This document shows, piece after piece, positions 1-12,911 of a DNA stretch of 64,000 nt. The first letter of the stretch is position 1; the number at the start of each line of letters is the position of its first letter. The notes under the pieces were generated by a model. The model saw only the letters and a list, made by a program, of their open reading frames with translations. It searched no databases and was not told where the DNA came from. Source of the stretch: Liolophura sinensis. Lineage: Eukaryota > Mollusca > Polyplacophora > Chitonida > Chitonidae. The position numbers and the translations under genes were made by a program. The stretch covers positions 38,532,510 to 38,596,509 of the forward strand of contig NC_088295.1 of assembly GCF_032854445.1 (NCBI RefSeq), given 5' to 3'.

Positions 1-233
1 CTGTGATGTTAGTTGAACTTTTTATATCTCTGATCACCCTAACATAGATTTCGAATGATTTAAAGCGTATCCATCCATTTCTATATAAAGTCTTACAAAA
101 GACCATTTCCTAGATATGGTCTTTAGACCTTAACATTTTGATCACCTTATATATGTTATCATGAGACAACGCATACGGCCTAGCATGAATACAACATAGG
201 TAACAATAAGTTCCATTAAAATTCCAAATACAA

Positions 234-416
234 AAGGCTTTAAAAATTGGTACATGTTGCTGTCACTGAGAGGTTAGAATAAGGAAACGAGGCTGGTCGG
301 TCCGGTATCAGTATAATGTGACTGGGTGGGGTGTTATATCTGGTGCCTTCAGCCTGATCCTCGTCGCCATATGGCTGACAAATTGTTAAGTGCGACGTAA
401 AACTCCAAGCATACAT
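234..416 (+). repeat. SINE family A, subfamily A2, 5'-truncated copy
   Basis: This copy shares with those at 2484 and 13931 the body motifs 'cactgagaggttag', 'ggtatcagtataatg' and 'gactgggtggggtgt', and ends in the family A tail (calling on 'atggctgacaaattgttaag' then 'cgacgtaaaac'). The tRNA-like head is missing. Confidence 0.7.
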
Positions 417-908
417 TAATATACAGATATATATTCAAAAGACATATGACGCCCTGCCTACATTTCAGTGGTCATCATCTCTGCATGTCTGTATATTGTA
501 CGTACACCGCTATAACAGGTACATTTATACCAAGGATATTCCAGTACCCATCCATGGTAGACATCCCGAATCGCGTGACATGTCAACATCCATCTCTTCT
601 ATGTACTAGAGTCTGCGAACCTGTCATTAAAAGAACAGAAAGCCTTGTGTTCAAGTACGGATCTTCCCGTTATACTTATTCGTGCCATTCTCAAGTGTCT
701 TGTATACTGCTCGTTAATCACCAGTACAACCAGAATGAACACTATAAAGTTTAACAGTAGCAAAACGATCCGAAAGTTGAACTTCCTTTTCGTTCGTACT
801 CTACTGTATTCAAAAAAGCTAATAAGACACGGAGTAATATTCCATGGTTAAAAACTAAATGAGCCCTTATTTTTTTTAATTGAGCATCTCTTCTTTTATT
901 GATTACAG
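417..908. other. Unassigned sequence
   Basis: AT-rich sequence with short random ORFs only. A pyrimidine-rich run ending in 'gattacag' at 901-908 could be a 3' splice acceptor for the exon-like segment that follows. Confidence 0.4.
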
Positions 909-1196
909 GCCGATCTTCGTTGCCTTCTTATTGGGGTCTTTCCTTGCTTGGAAAAGTGTTGTGGCCGGAAATATACGTTCGCTACTCTGAGCAGCCGACG
1001 CCGTCTCCCAGGTTCGAATTCGAGTGGGCAAAAGATGCTAGAGAAAAACACCACTGTTCGTTTACTGGCTGCCCGCACCCGACCTCATGGCGCTCGACAG
1101 AACTATATCACAAACGGAAACTGTATCCACCCAAAGGGTGCTTTCTTGGACAAAGCGGATCAGCCTGTCATGGACGAATGTGAGGATACAAGGTAG
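909..1196 (+). CDS. Possible terminal coding exon, unknown product
   Basis: I do not recognise this product. The segment starts right after an acceptor-like site ('gattacag', 901-908) and stays open in one frame for about 95 codons to a TAG at 1194-1196. It is visibly richer in G+C than the flanks, as exons in AT-rich genomes often are. The conceptual peptide has six or seven cysteines (a 'CLEKCC' cluster near the start, another Cys in 'NGNCIHPKG', one near the C-terminus) and two N-glycosylation sequons (NSS, NTT), which would suit a secreted cysteine-rich domain. Against this, other frames on both strands are also open for 60-94 codons, no matching upstream exon is seen, and the 'ggttcgaattc' inside resembles a pol III B box, so a repeat origin is possible. 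Confidence 0.2.
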   Translation, partial: ADLRCLLIGVFPCLEKCCGRKYTFATLSSRRRLPGSNSSGQKMLEKNTTVRLLAARTRPHGARQNYITNGNCIHPKGAFLDKADQPVMDECEDTR

Positions 1197-2483
1197 TGAT
1201 AAAGGTCAAGGTCAAACCAACTCTGCCCGAGTGCAACGAAATTTTCATACACCGACAGAGAAAGGGTGAAATAAGTCTACAACTCCGTTAACATTCTATA
1301 GACAAGGGTATGCGTGCTAGAATCTCCGTTCCATGGGACGTGAACAGTTTGCTTTAACACCCCTTCTACACCGAGCACCTTTCTTCTCGTCCATCACCCT
1401 CCACACTTCAAACCCTAGAAGGCGGTCAGGGTCTTTCTGACCGCGGGGAACTATGTGGTTATAGAATGACACGGCGTGAGATTACGGCTGTGCGCAATCG
1501 TTGCTCGAGGTTACCATTGACTGATGAAGAGAATATTTGCAGTGGGAAAAACCGGGCATTGCGTGTCAAATTATCCTGCTACTTAGACTTTCATTCGCAA
1601 ATACACCACGCAGCGAATATACAGAAGATTTTCTTTTGTCTCTGTGTAAACCCGATTGTCTGGAGAGCCAGTCGGCTCATGTTCAAGTCTAGATACAGGA
1701 ACCTAGTTTGACAAGCTTAATGGACAGCTTAATAACCTATCTGAAAGCATATACAGCACTAACTGTATTCTCGTGGAGATCTACTTGTTATCAATGGTGC
1801 TGTGTGTATGAATCTGTAAGTGTGAAAACCATAGCTACAGTGTCTGTAAGTATGTTAAATTACAGAATTTTGCACCAAACGTCAATAAATATTGAACAAC
1901 AGTCTGGCTGAAAATCGAATGGTTGAAGTTGTTATTGACATACATTTTCCATTCTTTTTTAAACCGTTGCATTGTTAGTTGTGACATCAACAGATAGCCA
2001 TTGCACGTACACACTTTCCTTCCAAAACTAAATGTTAGCAGTTGGTTTGGTTACTTTTCACCCTTTGTAGATAAGCTACTTTCTCCCTATCATAGTAATC
2101 TGTTTGGTTTCATTCCATTATATACGGTCGCTTATGACAGCTGGCTTTCTTGTGATACAGGCGGTGTTTTTCTTATGTACATTTTGTTCATTTTATTTAC
2201 GGTTTGACACTCAGGTACAGAAAAACCATTGACAACCTTTACCCTTTTTCAAATTCTGTTGTATATGATTTGTTCGATTTATATAACATAAACATCTGTT
2301 TGTACTAAGAAAGACACGTTTTTTTATGATTTCATATGTAGGTATCTAACGAAAAGCTGCAACAATACACAATCAAACATGAAACTGTGAATCGTCCCCA
2401 AGGCACATATTTCTCGAAAAGGAGGCATGTTTCATTGTTACAAGACAGATAATAATTTTAAGTCATCACAAGGCACACGCACA
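1197..2483. other. Unassigned sequence
   Basis: Ordinary AT-rich noncoding sequence. No repeat family, splice-framed ORF or RNA gene that I can support. Confidence 0.4.
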
Positions 2484-2850
2484 GTGATGGAGGCTTCTAT
2501 GCGGGAAACCTAATTGTCATAGCGTCCACCTCGAAACCGGAAGACCCCGGGATCAAACTCGTGTCGGGCCATACCAAAGATTTAACAATGGCACTGGATG
2601 CTGCCTGGCTTGGCCCTCAGCACTGAGAGGTTAGAGGAAGGGAACAGGACTGGTTGGACCCGTCTCGGTATAATTTGACCAGATGGGGTGTCATATCTGG
2701 TGTCTTCAGCATGATACTTCAGGGAAGGATGCACTTTGGCATGGACTCGCCATGCCACAAAAAGACACTATGTACATCTGTTAACTCATCGTCGTCATAT
2801 GATTGAAAATTGTAAATACGACGCTAAACCGCATGCATGCATACACACGT
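2484..2850 (+). repeat. SINE family A, subfamily A2, near full length
   Basis: The head (about 2484-2570) is tRNA-like and carries a degenerate B box ('gggatcaaactcg'). The body holds 'cactgagaggttagaggaag' and 'cggtataatttgacc'. The tail has 'cgtcgtcatatgattgaaaa' followed by 'tacgacgctaaacc'. This is the longest A2 copy in the window and defines the subfamily. Confidence 0.75.
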
Positions 2851-5800
2851 ACATAATACATACATTTATTTATTTATTTTATGCGGAGAAAAAAATGGCA
2901 TTTTTATCAAAGCCAATCACGGAAAGGCCATTGTAGAACGCAGTTGGCGACAATCGCCTGATTTCTCCTGTAGCTTTACTGATAACAAGGTAAATGATGG
3001 TACGAGTTGACGTAAAACTTTCAGAAATATATGCTGACGTTGCAAAAACTGTCCCTCTGCAAATGTATGATCTTGTCAATATGATTACTAGTAAGACAGA
3101 TCTGTTTATGCCTGCTTAATGGCGCTAACAAAGTTATGCTTTCCGTTTGAAGAAATATGAATAAAAGCGATGTACAAATTTACATAGGGAACTGTCTAAA
3201 GACTTGTTAAAAAGGGAATATTAAAGCTGAGGCATGATCAAGTGTAGGAGACAATCATGATACCCAAAACACCATGTGGCATAATCTTACAGTCTTGGAG
3301 AAATTTCAGAGTTATGCCGTGCTTTTCAAGTTGTAAGATGCCAAACGTAGAAGCCAGACCCCGTTGTTAGTACTGGAGTCATATATGTCATGTGGTTTAT
3401 AGTGTTCTTTGCAATTGCTAATATCTGCTTAGACCGTTGCAATTATTTATTGCTAGGTTTGTTAATCTCAGATCAGGAATACTGGAAATGAAAGTTTATT
3501 GTCTATTCCCCTTCTATTTTTAGTGATTTTACAAAAAGCCTGCAGAATAAGTCTAAGTGAAAACTTTGTAAGCATGGTGTTAAACACAAATCAATCAGTA
3601 AATCAAATTGAATATTTAGTGTCACGCTGCACGCATTTACGAAGATGTGGGACAGTGGTTATGAGATGGCGCTATATAGCAATTGTCGTTGTTGTGCTAG
3701 GTTAAAAATTTCCAGTCCTCCAAGCACCCTGTCTATCCCGAGCACCTGTCATAATGGCTTAATAAGAGTACTCCAAACTTTGTATGAAGACCTGAAGGAC
3801 ACAGTCTTCATTGGTCCACCTACCAACTGTCCAATTATCTGAGGTGCTCAAATAAACGAATACAAGAAAACTTAGACAAACAAAATCTAGCTAACTGACA
3901 CTATTGCCTGTATCGCTTCATCGATGCTTCAAATGTCGTGAAACACAGCCGTCATTTCCGTTAAGTCTACAGGCATACTGCTTTACTGAATCAGGTTGTG
4001 TGACGCACCCATTAACACACTTATGGAGCCCCATAGAATCCCATAGACGTACAGACGAATAAGTTTACACTGAGATTCCTTGGAAATGGATCTATCTAGC
4101 ATGACGATATCAGAGCCCCCAATTGACGCATCAGATTGAAAGTCTGTTATCATTTATTTATACCAGTTCAACCGGTATGAGTTGGAAAGTTGATCTTACA
4201 TCATATTGGTTCAGCCAGCGCTCATCTGGTTTACTTCTGCCACATTTCCCAAGAGATCGGCACTACGTGCCAAGCTACACTGGCGATCCTATGAGATAGC
4301 TATATATTCAATTACCGAATGCAAATGCTATAGATCCCCTCCTAGAAAGGCGCTAGAGGGTGTGTGACCCATTGGCGTCCAATAGTCCAGCGTTAATTTA
4401 TCACATGCTCTTCTCAAGCCGGTTCCTGTGAATTAGCAGGCTGCCTTGTGTCATAAAAACGCATTTAAAACTGATCGCTCTTATATTCACACTTCATGCT
4501 CAACAGCAAAAGAACAGCCCTTGGAAATGCTCAAGCCTCGTCTCCAAGAGGCACATGTTGTAGTCGCATAAATCTAGCGACTGAGGATGAAGTTTTAATA
4601 AAATCTATGTTTGACGAACAAACGACTGACTGAATGATTGCTCAACAACCTACCACTTACAAGTTTGCTACAACATAGTAGCGAGTGAACCAAGAAGGCA
4701 GTCTTGAAGATTGTCCTGGTGAATGCATTTTATAGTGTGGGTTTAAGTTTACTGACGTTGGTGCAAACGTGGTACGAGCCTTACAGGTAACTCCTTCGCC
4801 ATCTAATGAGGATGAGATGTGAGTTCAAATCAACATTACATAATAAGGTATATTTTCCCGCTCAATATTGAGCAACAGATCGGCAGACAGAGTGGCCGAC
4901 TCTGCTGTTATCAGCCAAAAACAAAGTGGATTTTATCAAGTCATATAGACCTTTAATTGTATGAGATTGGGGGCTTGTTCATTTGTTTGAACCAATGAAA
5001 GAAATCTTTAGTGTGGAAAAAGTAAACATTTAGGCGACGAAAACCAGGAAAGTTAATCTTGTCAACTGTTTTTTGTGTGAAAAACGTGTAAATTTGCCAG
5101 ATTTTAATCCAATAAAACAATCTTCTTCAAATCAAACATGCTATCACCGAATAACGATAGTATATTTCAGCATTTGCGATATGTGGGTATCAGTAAGACA
5201 CTTTCTTAAAACGAAACAGAGACATATAAATCATCAAAGACGGGTGATGACGACACAGTTGAAAGGGTATCTCTTTAAATCGTCGGACACATCGGTACTG
5301 ATTCCATCCCAGTCTGGGATAGGGAATTTTCCATATTCCCATGCAGTCATTGTTGGTATACAGTGGTATACAGCGCTCGTCACGCGGTTTGGCTGGTCTT
5401 GGGCCAGTGGACATCAACATAAGCACTGAGTTACTGTGCAGGTGCTGACTGGCGAGAGCTTTTTTTTACCAATCAGGGTGTCCGTCTTAAGGTGTTATCC
5501 TTTCACAAGATCGATTAAAAACATGTTCAATATGGTCATGTGAGGGAGATTCGGAGATGTGTTCTCAGATTTCATTGGATGATCTAGTCAAAATTAACCC
5601 GGAAAGCTAGAGCGTTGCAAAAAAAAATGAACGGATCATCCGCAGCAAAGTGAATGAGAACTGTAGATATTGTCAGAGGTTGTACACGGGAAGTTACATG
5701 ATCGTTAGTTACGTGTAGGTTATGTGGTATCCTTGTTGCTCCCGTTACCTACACACATCAGACAGACAGAAAACTCACTCTCATATTAATTTCATTTGTA

Positions 5801-6645
5801 TATTAAGGTGAATATATACACATTTAGACCTAATACATCTTGTTCATTTCGCAACAATTACTTTTGCAAATTATTGTCCTTTGAAGATGGGGATTCTCCT
5901 AACGTAGTAGTCGGTAAATCATAATCGTGTGAAGAATTCTAAATTTTCTGAATTCGTCAGAAACACACGTCCGCAAATTTTAAAACAGCTCAGATGTTTC
6001 AACTGTGTATTCAGCTTGGTTGTCCTTTCCTTGTTCAGACCCAAGTCAATTGAGAAAATGTCAGGTCTGAAAAAGAGATTAATGCGAAGAATAGCGTGTC
6101 TGCTTACTTGGATTACCTTTCTTACTTGAGCACATGCTAAACGCTCACGTGTCACTGGAGAGCCGGTTCTATCTAGAAGATATTAATCATACATTCCGCG
6201 GTGCAGATGACCCTGTCTCGTCCAGCAAAGGCCACCTCGAACACCCCTGATATCTCCAGCTACACTAGCTAGCCTGTGTTCTTCTCAATCTGACTGATTT
6301 AACACAAACTATATCTTTTTCATGAAAACCGGCAATGGCACGTGTACTTTTTCTAATTTCATTTTTCTTGCGTACTAAAATTGACACAAAATAATAGTTA
6401 TATCGAAACTATTCAGTATTTAGTAACCTATTCAGTGTAATTGGGCATATCATACATGTGATAGTGTGTACTTACAATCGAATAGAGTTGTGATCAATAG
6501 TAAACTAACAAGAAACTATAAGTTAACGTATGGAGCCGTTTCACTGACCCCACAAGGAATAACGCGACCCAGGCAGTTTGAAACATATTGTAAATATATA
6601 TTTCAGTGAGCTTTCACAGTAATACAGACTCTATCGTCAGAGTGG
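2851..6645. other. Unassigned sequence
   Basis: About 3.8 kb with no recognisable gene or repeat. A short (attt) run lies near 2862-2880. ORFs here (for example 5073-5429) overlap open frames on the opposite strand and show no splice context or family signature. Confidence 0.4.
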
Positions 6646-7015
6646 CAACTGCACAGAGTAAAACTTGATGTTTACAATATGCAGATCATGTAAAACCAAG
6701 CCAACTGCACAGAGTACGACTTGATGTTTACAATATGCAGATCATGTACAACCAAGCCAACTGCACATAGTACGACTTGATGTTTACAATATGCAGATCA
6801 TGTACAACCAAGCCAACTGCACAGAGTACGACTTGATGTTTACAATATGCAGATCATGTACAACCAAGCCAACTGCACAGAGTACGACTTGATGTTTACA
6901 ATACGCAGATCGGCGTAAAACACCAATCAATCACAATACGCAGATCAAGTACAAAAAAGGCAACTGCACGTAGCGAAACCTGAGGTTCACAATATGCAGA
7001 TCATGTACAAACAAA
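6646..7015 (+). repeat. 56-bp minisatellite, five regular units plus degenerate tail
   Basis: The motif 'caactgcacagagtacgac' starts at 6646, 6702, 6758, 6814 and 6870, an exact 56-bp period. Each unit continues with 'ttgatgtttacaatatgcag' and 'atcatgtacaaccaagc'. Partial, rearranged units follow near 6934 and 6960-7015. Confidence 0.95.
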
Positions 7016-7225
7016 GGCAGACAAACAAAGAAAGCAGAAACAATGGAAGCCATGTTGGGTGTTGAAAATGCCGAGTGCAGTTTATGTAGTATAAACTGGG
7101 TTTACTCTGTGCCGTTGCCATTCTGATGATGGGGTCAGTAATACTCTGAAAACCAAGTATATATAATATTGTTCAAGTAGCGATAGTCGCGGTATTCATT
7201 GTGAGCTTATCAAGAAACTACAGCT

Positions 7226-7332
7226 TGCCCCGAGCTCTGCCCGGTATCCTTCCATCATACTGCTGCCCGCAGTTGTATAAGGCAAACAGTCTTTCGGCGC
7301 AAATCACCAAATAAATAAATATATTAATAAAG
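7226..7332 (+). repeat. SINE family B, 3' fragment
   Basis: The sequence runs from a 'gagctctgcccggtatcctt' segment through 'ttgtataaggcaaac' to the tail 'caccaaataaataaatat'. It matches the 3' half of the better preserved copies at 25406 and 53007. Confidence 0.6.
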
Positions 7333-7829
7333 AATAAACAAAAAATATGGGAACCTCCCGTCATTAATGATTGGTTTTGGTTGTTATACGTCGAACTCAG
7401 TTCGTATAACACGAATTTTAGGCGGTCACCGGATTCGTCCGCCCGGAGGTGGTTAAAGCTCAACATGTTAAATATTCCCTTATTCCACAGAACAAATGTT
7501 TTGATAACTCGGATAAGTAGATCGCAATGTTATTGTTTTCAAAGAAACATCACCATGCGGCGTTCAAGACAGTTATTCATGGGCAAATGTTCGTATTTTC
7601 GTCGTCTTGGAAACAAAGTGTCTTTTACAAAAGATCATTTATTTGTTCGGCCTATTTATTTTATTGATTACCCGGCCTATTGAGTGTTTACCAAGCCTGT
7701 GGCTGTTGAACGGATAACAAGATTTGTGGAATGGAGTTTGTCCAATTATTTAACCATCAGATCATCTATCAGATATCGTTGCGTATAAGACGGCATAAAA
7801 GCGCGCATTATGTTGATTTACCTTTTCAC
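7333..7829. other. Unassigned sequence
   Basis: No gene or repeat recognised. An ORF of 100 codons at 7381-7683 has no supporting splice or family signal. Confidence 0.35.
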
Positions 7830-7890
7830 TCATTTATTCGTTTTACGCCGTACTCTAGAATATTTCACTTTTACGACAACACCCAGCATT
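7830..7890 (-). repeat. SINE family B, tail fragment
   Basis: 'cgttttacgccgtactctag' followed by 'aatatttcacttttacgac' is the reverse complement of the family B tail, and an (attt)-like run precedes it. Only the last 60 bp or so of the element remain. Confidence 0.65.
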
Positions 7891-10138
7891 AAACTTACAT
7901 CTATGCAAAGGTTGCTGACAGGCCTTCAAACTACTTACTAGTGTGCAGTCATCTCCGATTTACCATTGGTGTGTTTTGGGGTTTCAGTTATTTTTTTATC
8001 ATTACTTTAAAGGAAACAAGGTCTGCTTTGATTTGCAGTTAAATAGGATAGGAGATATTTGCTGAATGAAAGCTTCTTTCTTAGAAATTCACACAGTGTA
8101 CGTTAGCAGAGGACCACATGCTTACCTTGGCCTCACGGCAAAAGGATATTAGGTCCAGTTTTGTTTACCTTTAAGACGTCAGCAGCTATAGATAATAAGC
8201 TACAGTTTGTTATGCTTCTTTTTTTAAGCCTCGGGATTTTCTGGTTGGTGAAAATGTGGTTTAGGTCAGCAGGTTCTCTGTGAGTAATGGACATCCTGGT
8301 GATGAGCGAAATTCCCCAGGTAACGGAGATTCCGTTCTGGTTTGGATCAGCTGATGTCGTGATGACAATTTGCAGATCACACTTCATGGCGGGTCGACAT
8401 GGAGTATTAAGGCGCGGGTCTAAGGCATAAAATTTGTATCAGCACTATATAACATGACACTATGTGTGGGTAGTAACATAAAATTATAATGATAGAAATT
8501 TAATGTAATCTACAACAAAAAGACTGAAGTGTTTGTTTGTTTCTTTCTTTCTTCTTCTTTTCCATTTTTTGTTTTTTTATTTGCATACCGGACTTGAATA
8601 GTTGATTGTTTGACCATCAAGATGTACGTTTAGTCCGTTCATTTATGTTATGAATTTAGTTCTGTGATGTTTATGATTCATTCGCAAAATATCCAAAAAA
8701 GTCCAGTTGTCAGATGTTTAGATTAGATGTTGTCAGATTAATTGTACATGTATATTTTAAAAACCAGCGACGGACGTCGAGGTAAACACACGGTTAATAA
8801 ATCATTTTCCATCGTTATCACCAATACTTGCTACAACATTATATTCAAAATCGCCTAATATATACTCTTACTTTCAGGTAATGACAACTATGTCTTTTGT
8901 TTATGTAGGTCGTTTAAGGTATACATTTTGGGTTTGAGAGTTAGAGAAACTTGGTAAAATAGAAGAACTCTAGCCTGTATAAATAATAAGCAGATTGGGG
9001 TCAACAAAATGGCCATTCTAGGAGCCTTGCCGTGCGATTCGATAAAGCCCTAGATACCCTATGACTTTCGTGCATGCACTGCTCGCAGAACACTCTTAAG
9101 GGCTTAGCGCCTCAAGATCATACGTATACGTGTTACTGAGGGGCACCTATGTCTACATGTGAACGTGAAAAGCCATTCTGAACAGTCGGCGAGCAATGCT
9201 TATTAAAGAATGGACGATTAAGGTAAGCGAGGTGACCAATTGGCGTGGCAATCGTTCCAGTTAAAAGCAGGGCTTGTCTTTCTTTTCACTGGTCGGCACT
9301 GCTCATAGTCTAGGACGCCTTGACCCCGAACTAGGATAAAAACGCAAGAAAATAAATCTGATCTCGGGAGTAAAGACAGCAAGAAGGAGCTAGCCCATCC
9401 ATCATTGTCTTGGGAGGCAAAATCCATCCAAATACAACACGAAGTTCAGCACATGGCCACATACACCATCGGATTATCTCACATTAGGATCTCTGTTTCT
9501 TGACATATTTCCCCATGTTGTGGTATAACTCCATTTATGTTCGTGTAATAAGATATGTAGGTGCGAGCGGGAGGTTTCCATCTGAATGTCTTCTTATTAG
9601 TTTACAATCCGCTTGACTGAAATCTGGACAGATGCCATTGCTAATGTCATTTGTAATTTATTCGTCGCAAAAAAGAATAGATGGCATAATGCGGATTGGT
9701 TATCGCTAATAACATCTTGTCAACAACTCAATAAATAACAGCTGGTGTACAAATGACTGACTGCTATAAACACTTTTGAAGATCAATTACCTTTACGACT
9801 GTACAGAACAGCTGTAGTTTCTAAATCGAATTGAATGGAGCGTGGAGTCCCCATTAAACTCCATTAGCGAAATATTATCTGATGCAATATATTCATTATC
9901 TGAGTTTGTATACATGGGCACATGTCCAAGAGATTCCACACGTTTGGAATTGAGCTTGACAGTGTATGTGACCCAGAATTCGCATTCTTCCATTACAATC
10001 ACGAAATAATAACTAGTTGACTTTATAACTGACGTTAAGTGACAATCAAATCATTGAGTAAATAAATTTTTGATGTAAAGCTACACAGATGTTACCCTAA
10101 CAAATAGAAAAAGTAGACACAAACTTTTTACACTTAAC
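7891..10138. other. Unassigned sequence
   Basis: No feature recognised on either strand. The short ORFs at 8133-8387, 9218-9427 and 9793-10002 carry no family signature. Confidence 0.4.
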
Positions 10139-10360
10139 TTTGTTGTAATTTATTTGCTGAGTACGTACTCTACTGCGCAAGCCCTTCTCACCCAATTAAG
10201 TTTTGTATAAACCGAGTAACCGTTCACCACGCTGAGTTCACACTCAAAAAATGAATCAGCTAAATTGAACATAAGTCTGTTATTTGAGCGATGCTGGAAT
10301 GTATTCTGTTAATGCAACAGGATAACAGGATAGTGTATTGAATGTGACACAATATTGTGC

Positions 10361-10400
10361 TATAAAAACACAAGGCATTCTAGCATCACTCAGACAACAG
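10361..10400 (+). promoter_or_regulatory. Predicted RNA polymerase II core promoter (TATA plus initiator)
   Basis: A perfect TATAAAAA lies at 10361-10368. An initiator-like 'atcactcagac' places its CA step at 10391-10392, 31 bp from the first T of the TATA box, which is the canonical spacing. No coding exon is visible just downstream. A 'tgggcgccaac' motif near 10444, resembling the primer-binding region of some retroelements, allows the alternative that this is the promoter of a solo LTR or LTR fragment; no second LTR or polyprotein is seen. Confidence 0.45.
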
Positions 10401-11490
10401 ACATTCTCTTCAATTTAATTTTTTTCGTGTAAATGCAAATACTTGGGCGCCAACATGTTCGACTGAAACAAACTACAACTTCCCATGAAGTTGAACCCTG
10501 GGCCTTTATTTCCAGTATAGCTTAGCTGACATCGCTTATATACTATGAATATACATGAATATACAACATGGCAGACATATATTACACACCGAGTCAGGAA
10601 TGAGTCTGTTTAAGGGGAAACACCAACTTCCTTTTTAGAAATTTCTAGAAAGGTTTATCGTAAAAAATAAATGAGAAATTAGAAAGTACCCTGTTTTATG
10701 AATGCAACATTACTTATCTTGAGTTATTCCTTCTAACTAAATATGGAATTCGCTCATTCGAACCAGACCGCTGTATTGTTAAACCTTACTTGATATTTCA
10801 TGATGTGGTTACTTTCAATTAAAGACAGGAAATCAAGCAGAAGACATGTTTTTTTCTGTAAACGTTTTGGTGGGGGAAAAAATTGTTCAAAAAGAGCGGC
10901 ATTGCTCTTTATGCTGAAGAGTGCACTCACTTTCAGCTATTACCTTTCAGCTAGTTTCACCTGCCATGTTTTAAAGCAAGACAAGTATTGATCATGACAT
11001 TTAGAAATCGGATTTGGACGATGACAACACAATCACAGAACCGAACGTAACACAGGTTGATGGCAATCCAATAAGCCGGAGCGTCCAATAGACTATCTTT
11101 GTCCCGTCTCAGCCTAAGGTAATGTGTTCAGTCGAGATATGCTTACAAGGTCAGAGCTCTAATTATTGCTATGTACACATTGCTTCACAAGCTTGGCTAC
11201 TTTAATTAATTATTTTACGACCAAAATGCTGCATTTGGGTTAAAAAAAATAACTTGCCACGTGACAACACAATAACATCGACAATGTGATTGTGAGTTTC
11301 TGGGGCTTTTTATTTTTGACAATGCTTACTCTCAGGACGCCCGTTTCCAAGCCGGCTAAAACCTTCCAAACCACGAGCATCGTCTTCAGTGTGTCTTCAC
11401 AGATAAATTTCGCTACAGCGCGCCGGGACGCGAAATAGCCTCCTTAAACAGCTAAACTTACTGTGTGGCATTCCCTCCTTCAACAGTATA
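10401..11490. other. Unassigned sequence
   Basis: Nothing recognised apart from the possible retroelement-like motif near 10444 mentioned with the promoter. Confidence 0.35.
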
Positions 11491-11520
11491 TTTAATTTCC
11501 TTCAGCAGAAGGAAATTAAA
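11491..11520. repeat. Perfect 13-bp inverted repeat
   Basis: 'tttaatttccttc' at 11491-11503 and its exact reverse complement 'gaaggaaattaaa' at 11508-11520 flank a 4-nt loop (agca). It could form a cruciform or an RNA hairpin. No downstream T tract or gene end gives it a function. Confidence 0.85.
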
Positions 11521-12548
11521 GAGCTCACTATTGAAGATGGGCGTACATCCTCGATCTGATAATAGTTACAATAAACGATTAAGATAAGCAAATCTACATT
11601 TGATATCCAGTAGAACCATGCAGCAATTAATGCTGACATATTACAAGAGCTTTGCAATGAACAGGGTCTACAGCTGATATTTATTTAAAATTCTTTAACA
11701 CCGAAGGAAACGTCTTCAACCACTGTCATTCTGTTCCTAGGTAGTCGACACGCGTCAAATCAAATTTGTTTCCGTATTGTTAGCAGTAAACTTGACTCTT
11801 CGTTTGATTGCACTTCGCGTTCGTGCTTTGAAACATGATTGGGATGGAATAAAGGTTGGGTTTATTAAAAATATTTTTCATTCATGGCTCGACGATCAGG
11901 TACAGAAACTGAAGTACGCGGGGGCTAGCATCGCCCTTTGCCAAGAATTGAATCCGACCATTTTTCTGCTTAAAACTGAGGCCGAATGATAAAGGAGAGT
12001 TGGATTCAAGTCAGCGATAGTATTGGCCAGAGTTTGATCGAATATGGAGACCGGAACAGCGAAGGGACCCGTACCGGTGAAAAATTTGACTTTTGGTGGT
12101 TTGTGTTAAACATTGTGTTGCATTATCTCGATGATATATTTTGTTTGACGATTGGTATGCGGATTTTTTTTTAAGTTGAAACATGTGATATTCGGAAGCT
12201 CAGATCTAGTACGCGACAAGTCAGTGTGGGGAGCATCCACTGGATCTCACTTTAGTGAGATTAAGCTTTCAACTATGCCTCTATATTCAGCTCCAGGGAA
12301 TATGTCAGTTTGAGTTTAATGTCCATTACCACAGTAGAGAAAACTGGGAACGGGCGAGCACTATAGAAACGCTGAAGTTCGACTTTGCAAGACTTTCCCA
12401 AAAGTTCTGCTCACCAAATCAAAATAGAGTTACCGGAAACCTGAAATTCTACTGATATTTCTTTTTCTGACATGACAACAAATATGGCGGAGGTTAAATA
12501 CAGAGACAGTGATCGTCATTGTACTTAACCGACAATGAAACAGTGGCC
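11521..12548. other. Unassigned sequence
   Basis: ORFs of 62-70 codons at 11777, 11986 and 12255 are close to chance length for this composition. No family recognised. Confidence 0.35.
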
Positions 12549-12911
12549 TCAGTTGGTAATAACCGGCAACGATAGCACAGTCGGTAGATCCAAGGTCAAT
12601 CCTGGGTCGAGTCACACCTAAGACTTTAAAAGAGGAAGTTGTAATTTCCTCGCCTGGCGTTCAGCATGAAGGGGATAGTGCAACGACTGGTTGACCCGTA
12701 TAAGTATAGTGGCTCGGCTCGGACGGCCTACTTGCTTTCGGTAAGGCGTCTCAGTGAATCAGCACTAGATAGAAAGAGCGGTAGAAATCTGTCCTGCAAA
12801 AAGGATGCACATTACATGCACTCTAAAGATTCCTTCGTCGTCACATGACTGAAAAATTGTTAAGTACGACGTTAAACCCCAAGCACGCACGCACTCACTC
12901 AATTGGTATTA
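12549..12911 (+). repeat. SINE family A1 with target-site duplication
   Basis: The element body spans about 12562-12898 between 'tcagttggtaata' (12549-12561) and 'tcaattggtatta' (12899-12911), a 13-bp target-site duplication with two mismatches. The head carries an A-box-like 'gatagcacagtcggtag' and a B-box-like 'ggtcaatcc'. The middle contains 'gactttaaaagaggaagttg' and 'gtgcaacgactggttgaccc'. The tail has 'gactgaaaaattgttaag' and 'tacgacgttaaacccc' followed by a (cact)-type run. Compared with the copy at 37346 the head lacks about 20 bp, so an intact pol III promoter is unlikely. Confidence 0.85.

Noticed and set aside
5073-5429. 118-codon ORF
   Set aside because: The opposite strand is also open over much of it (5190-5426). 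No domain pattern, splice site or paralogue supports it.
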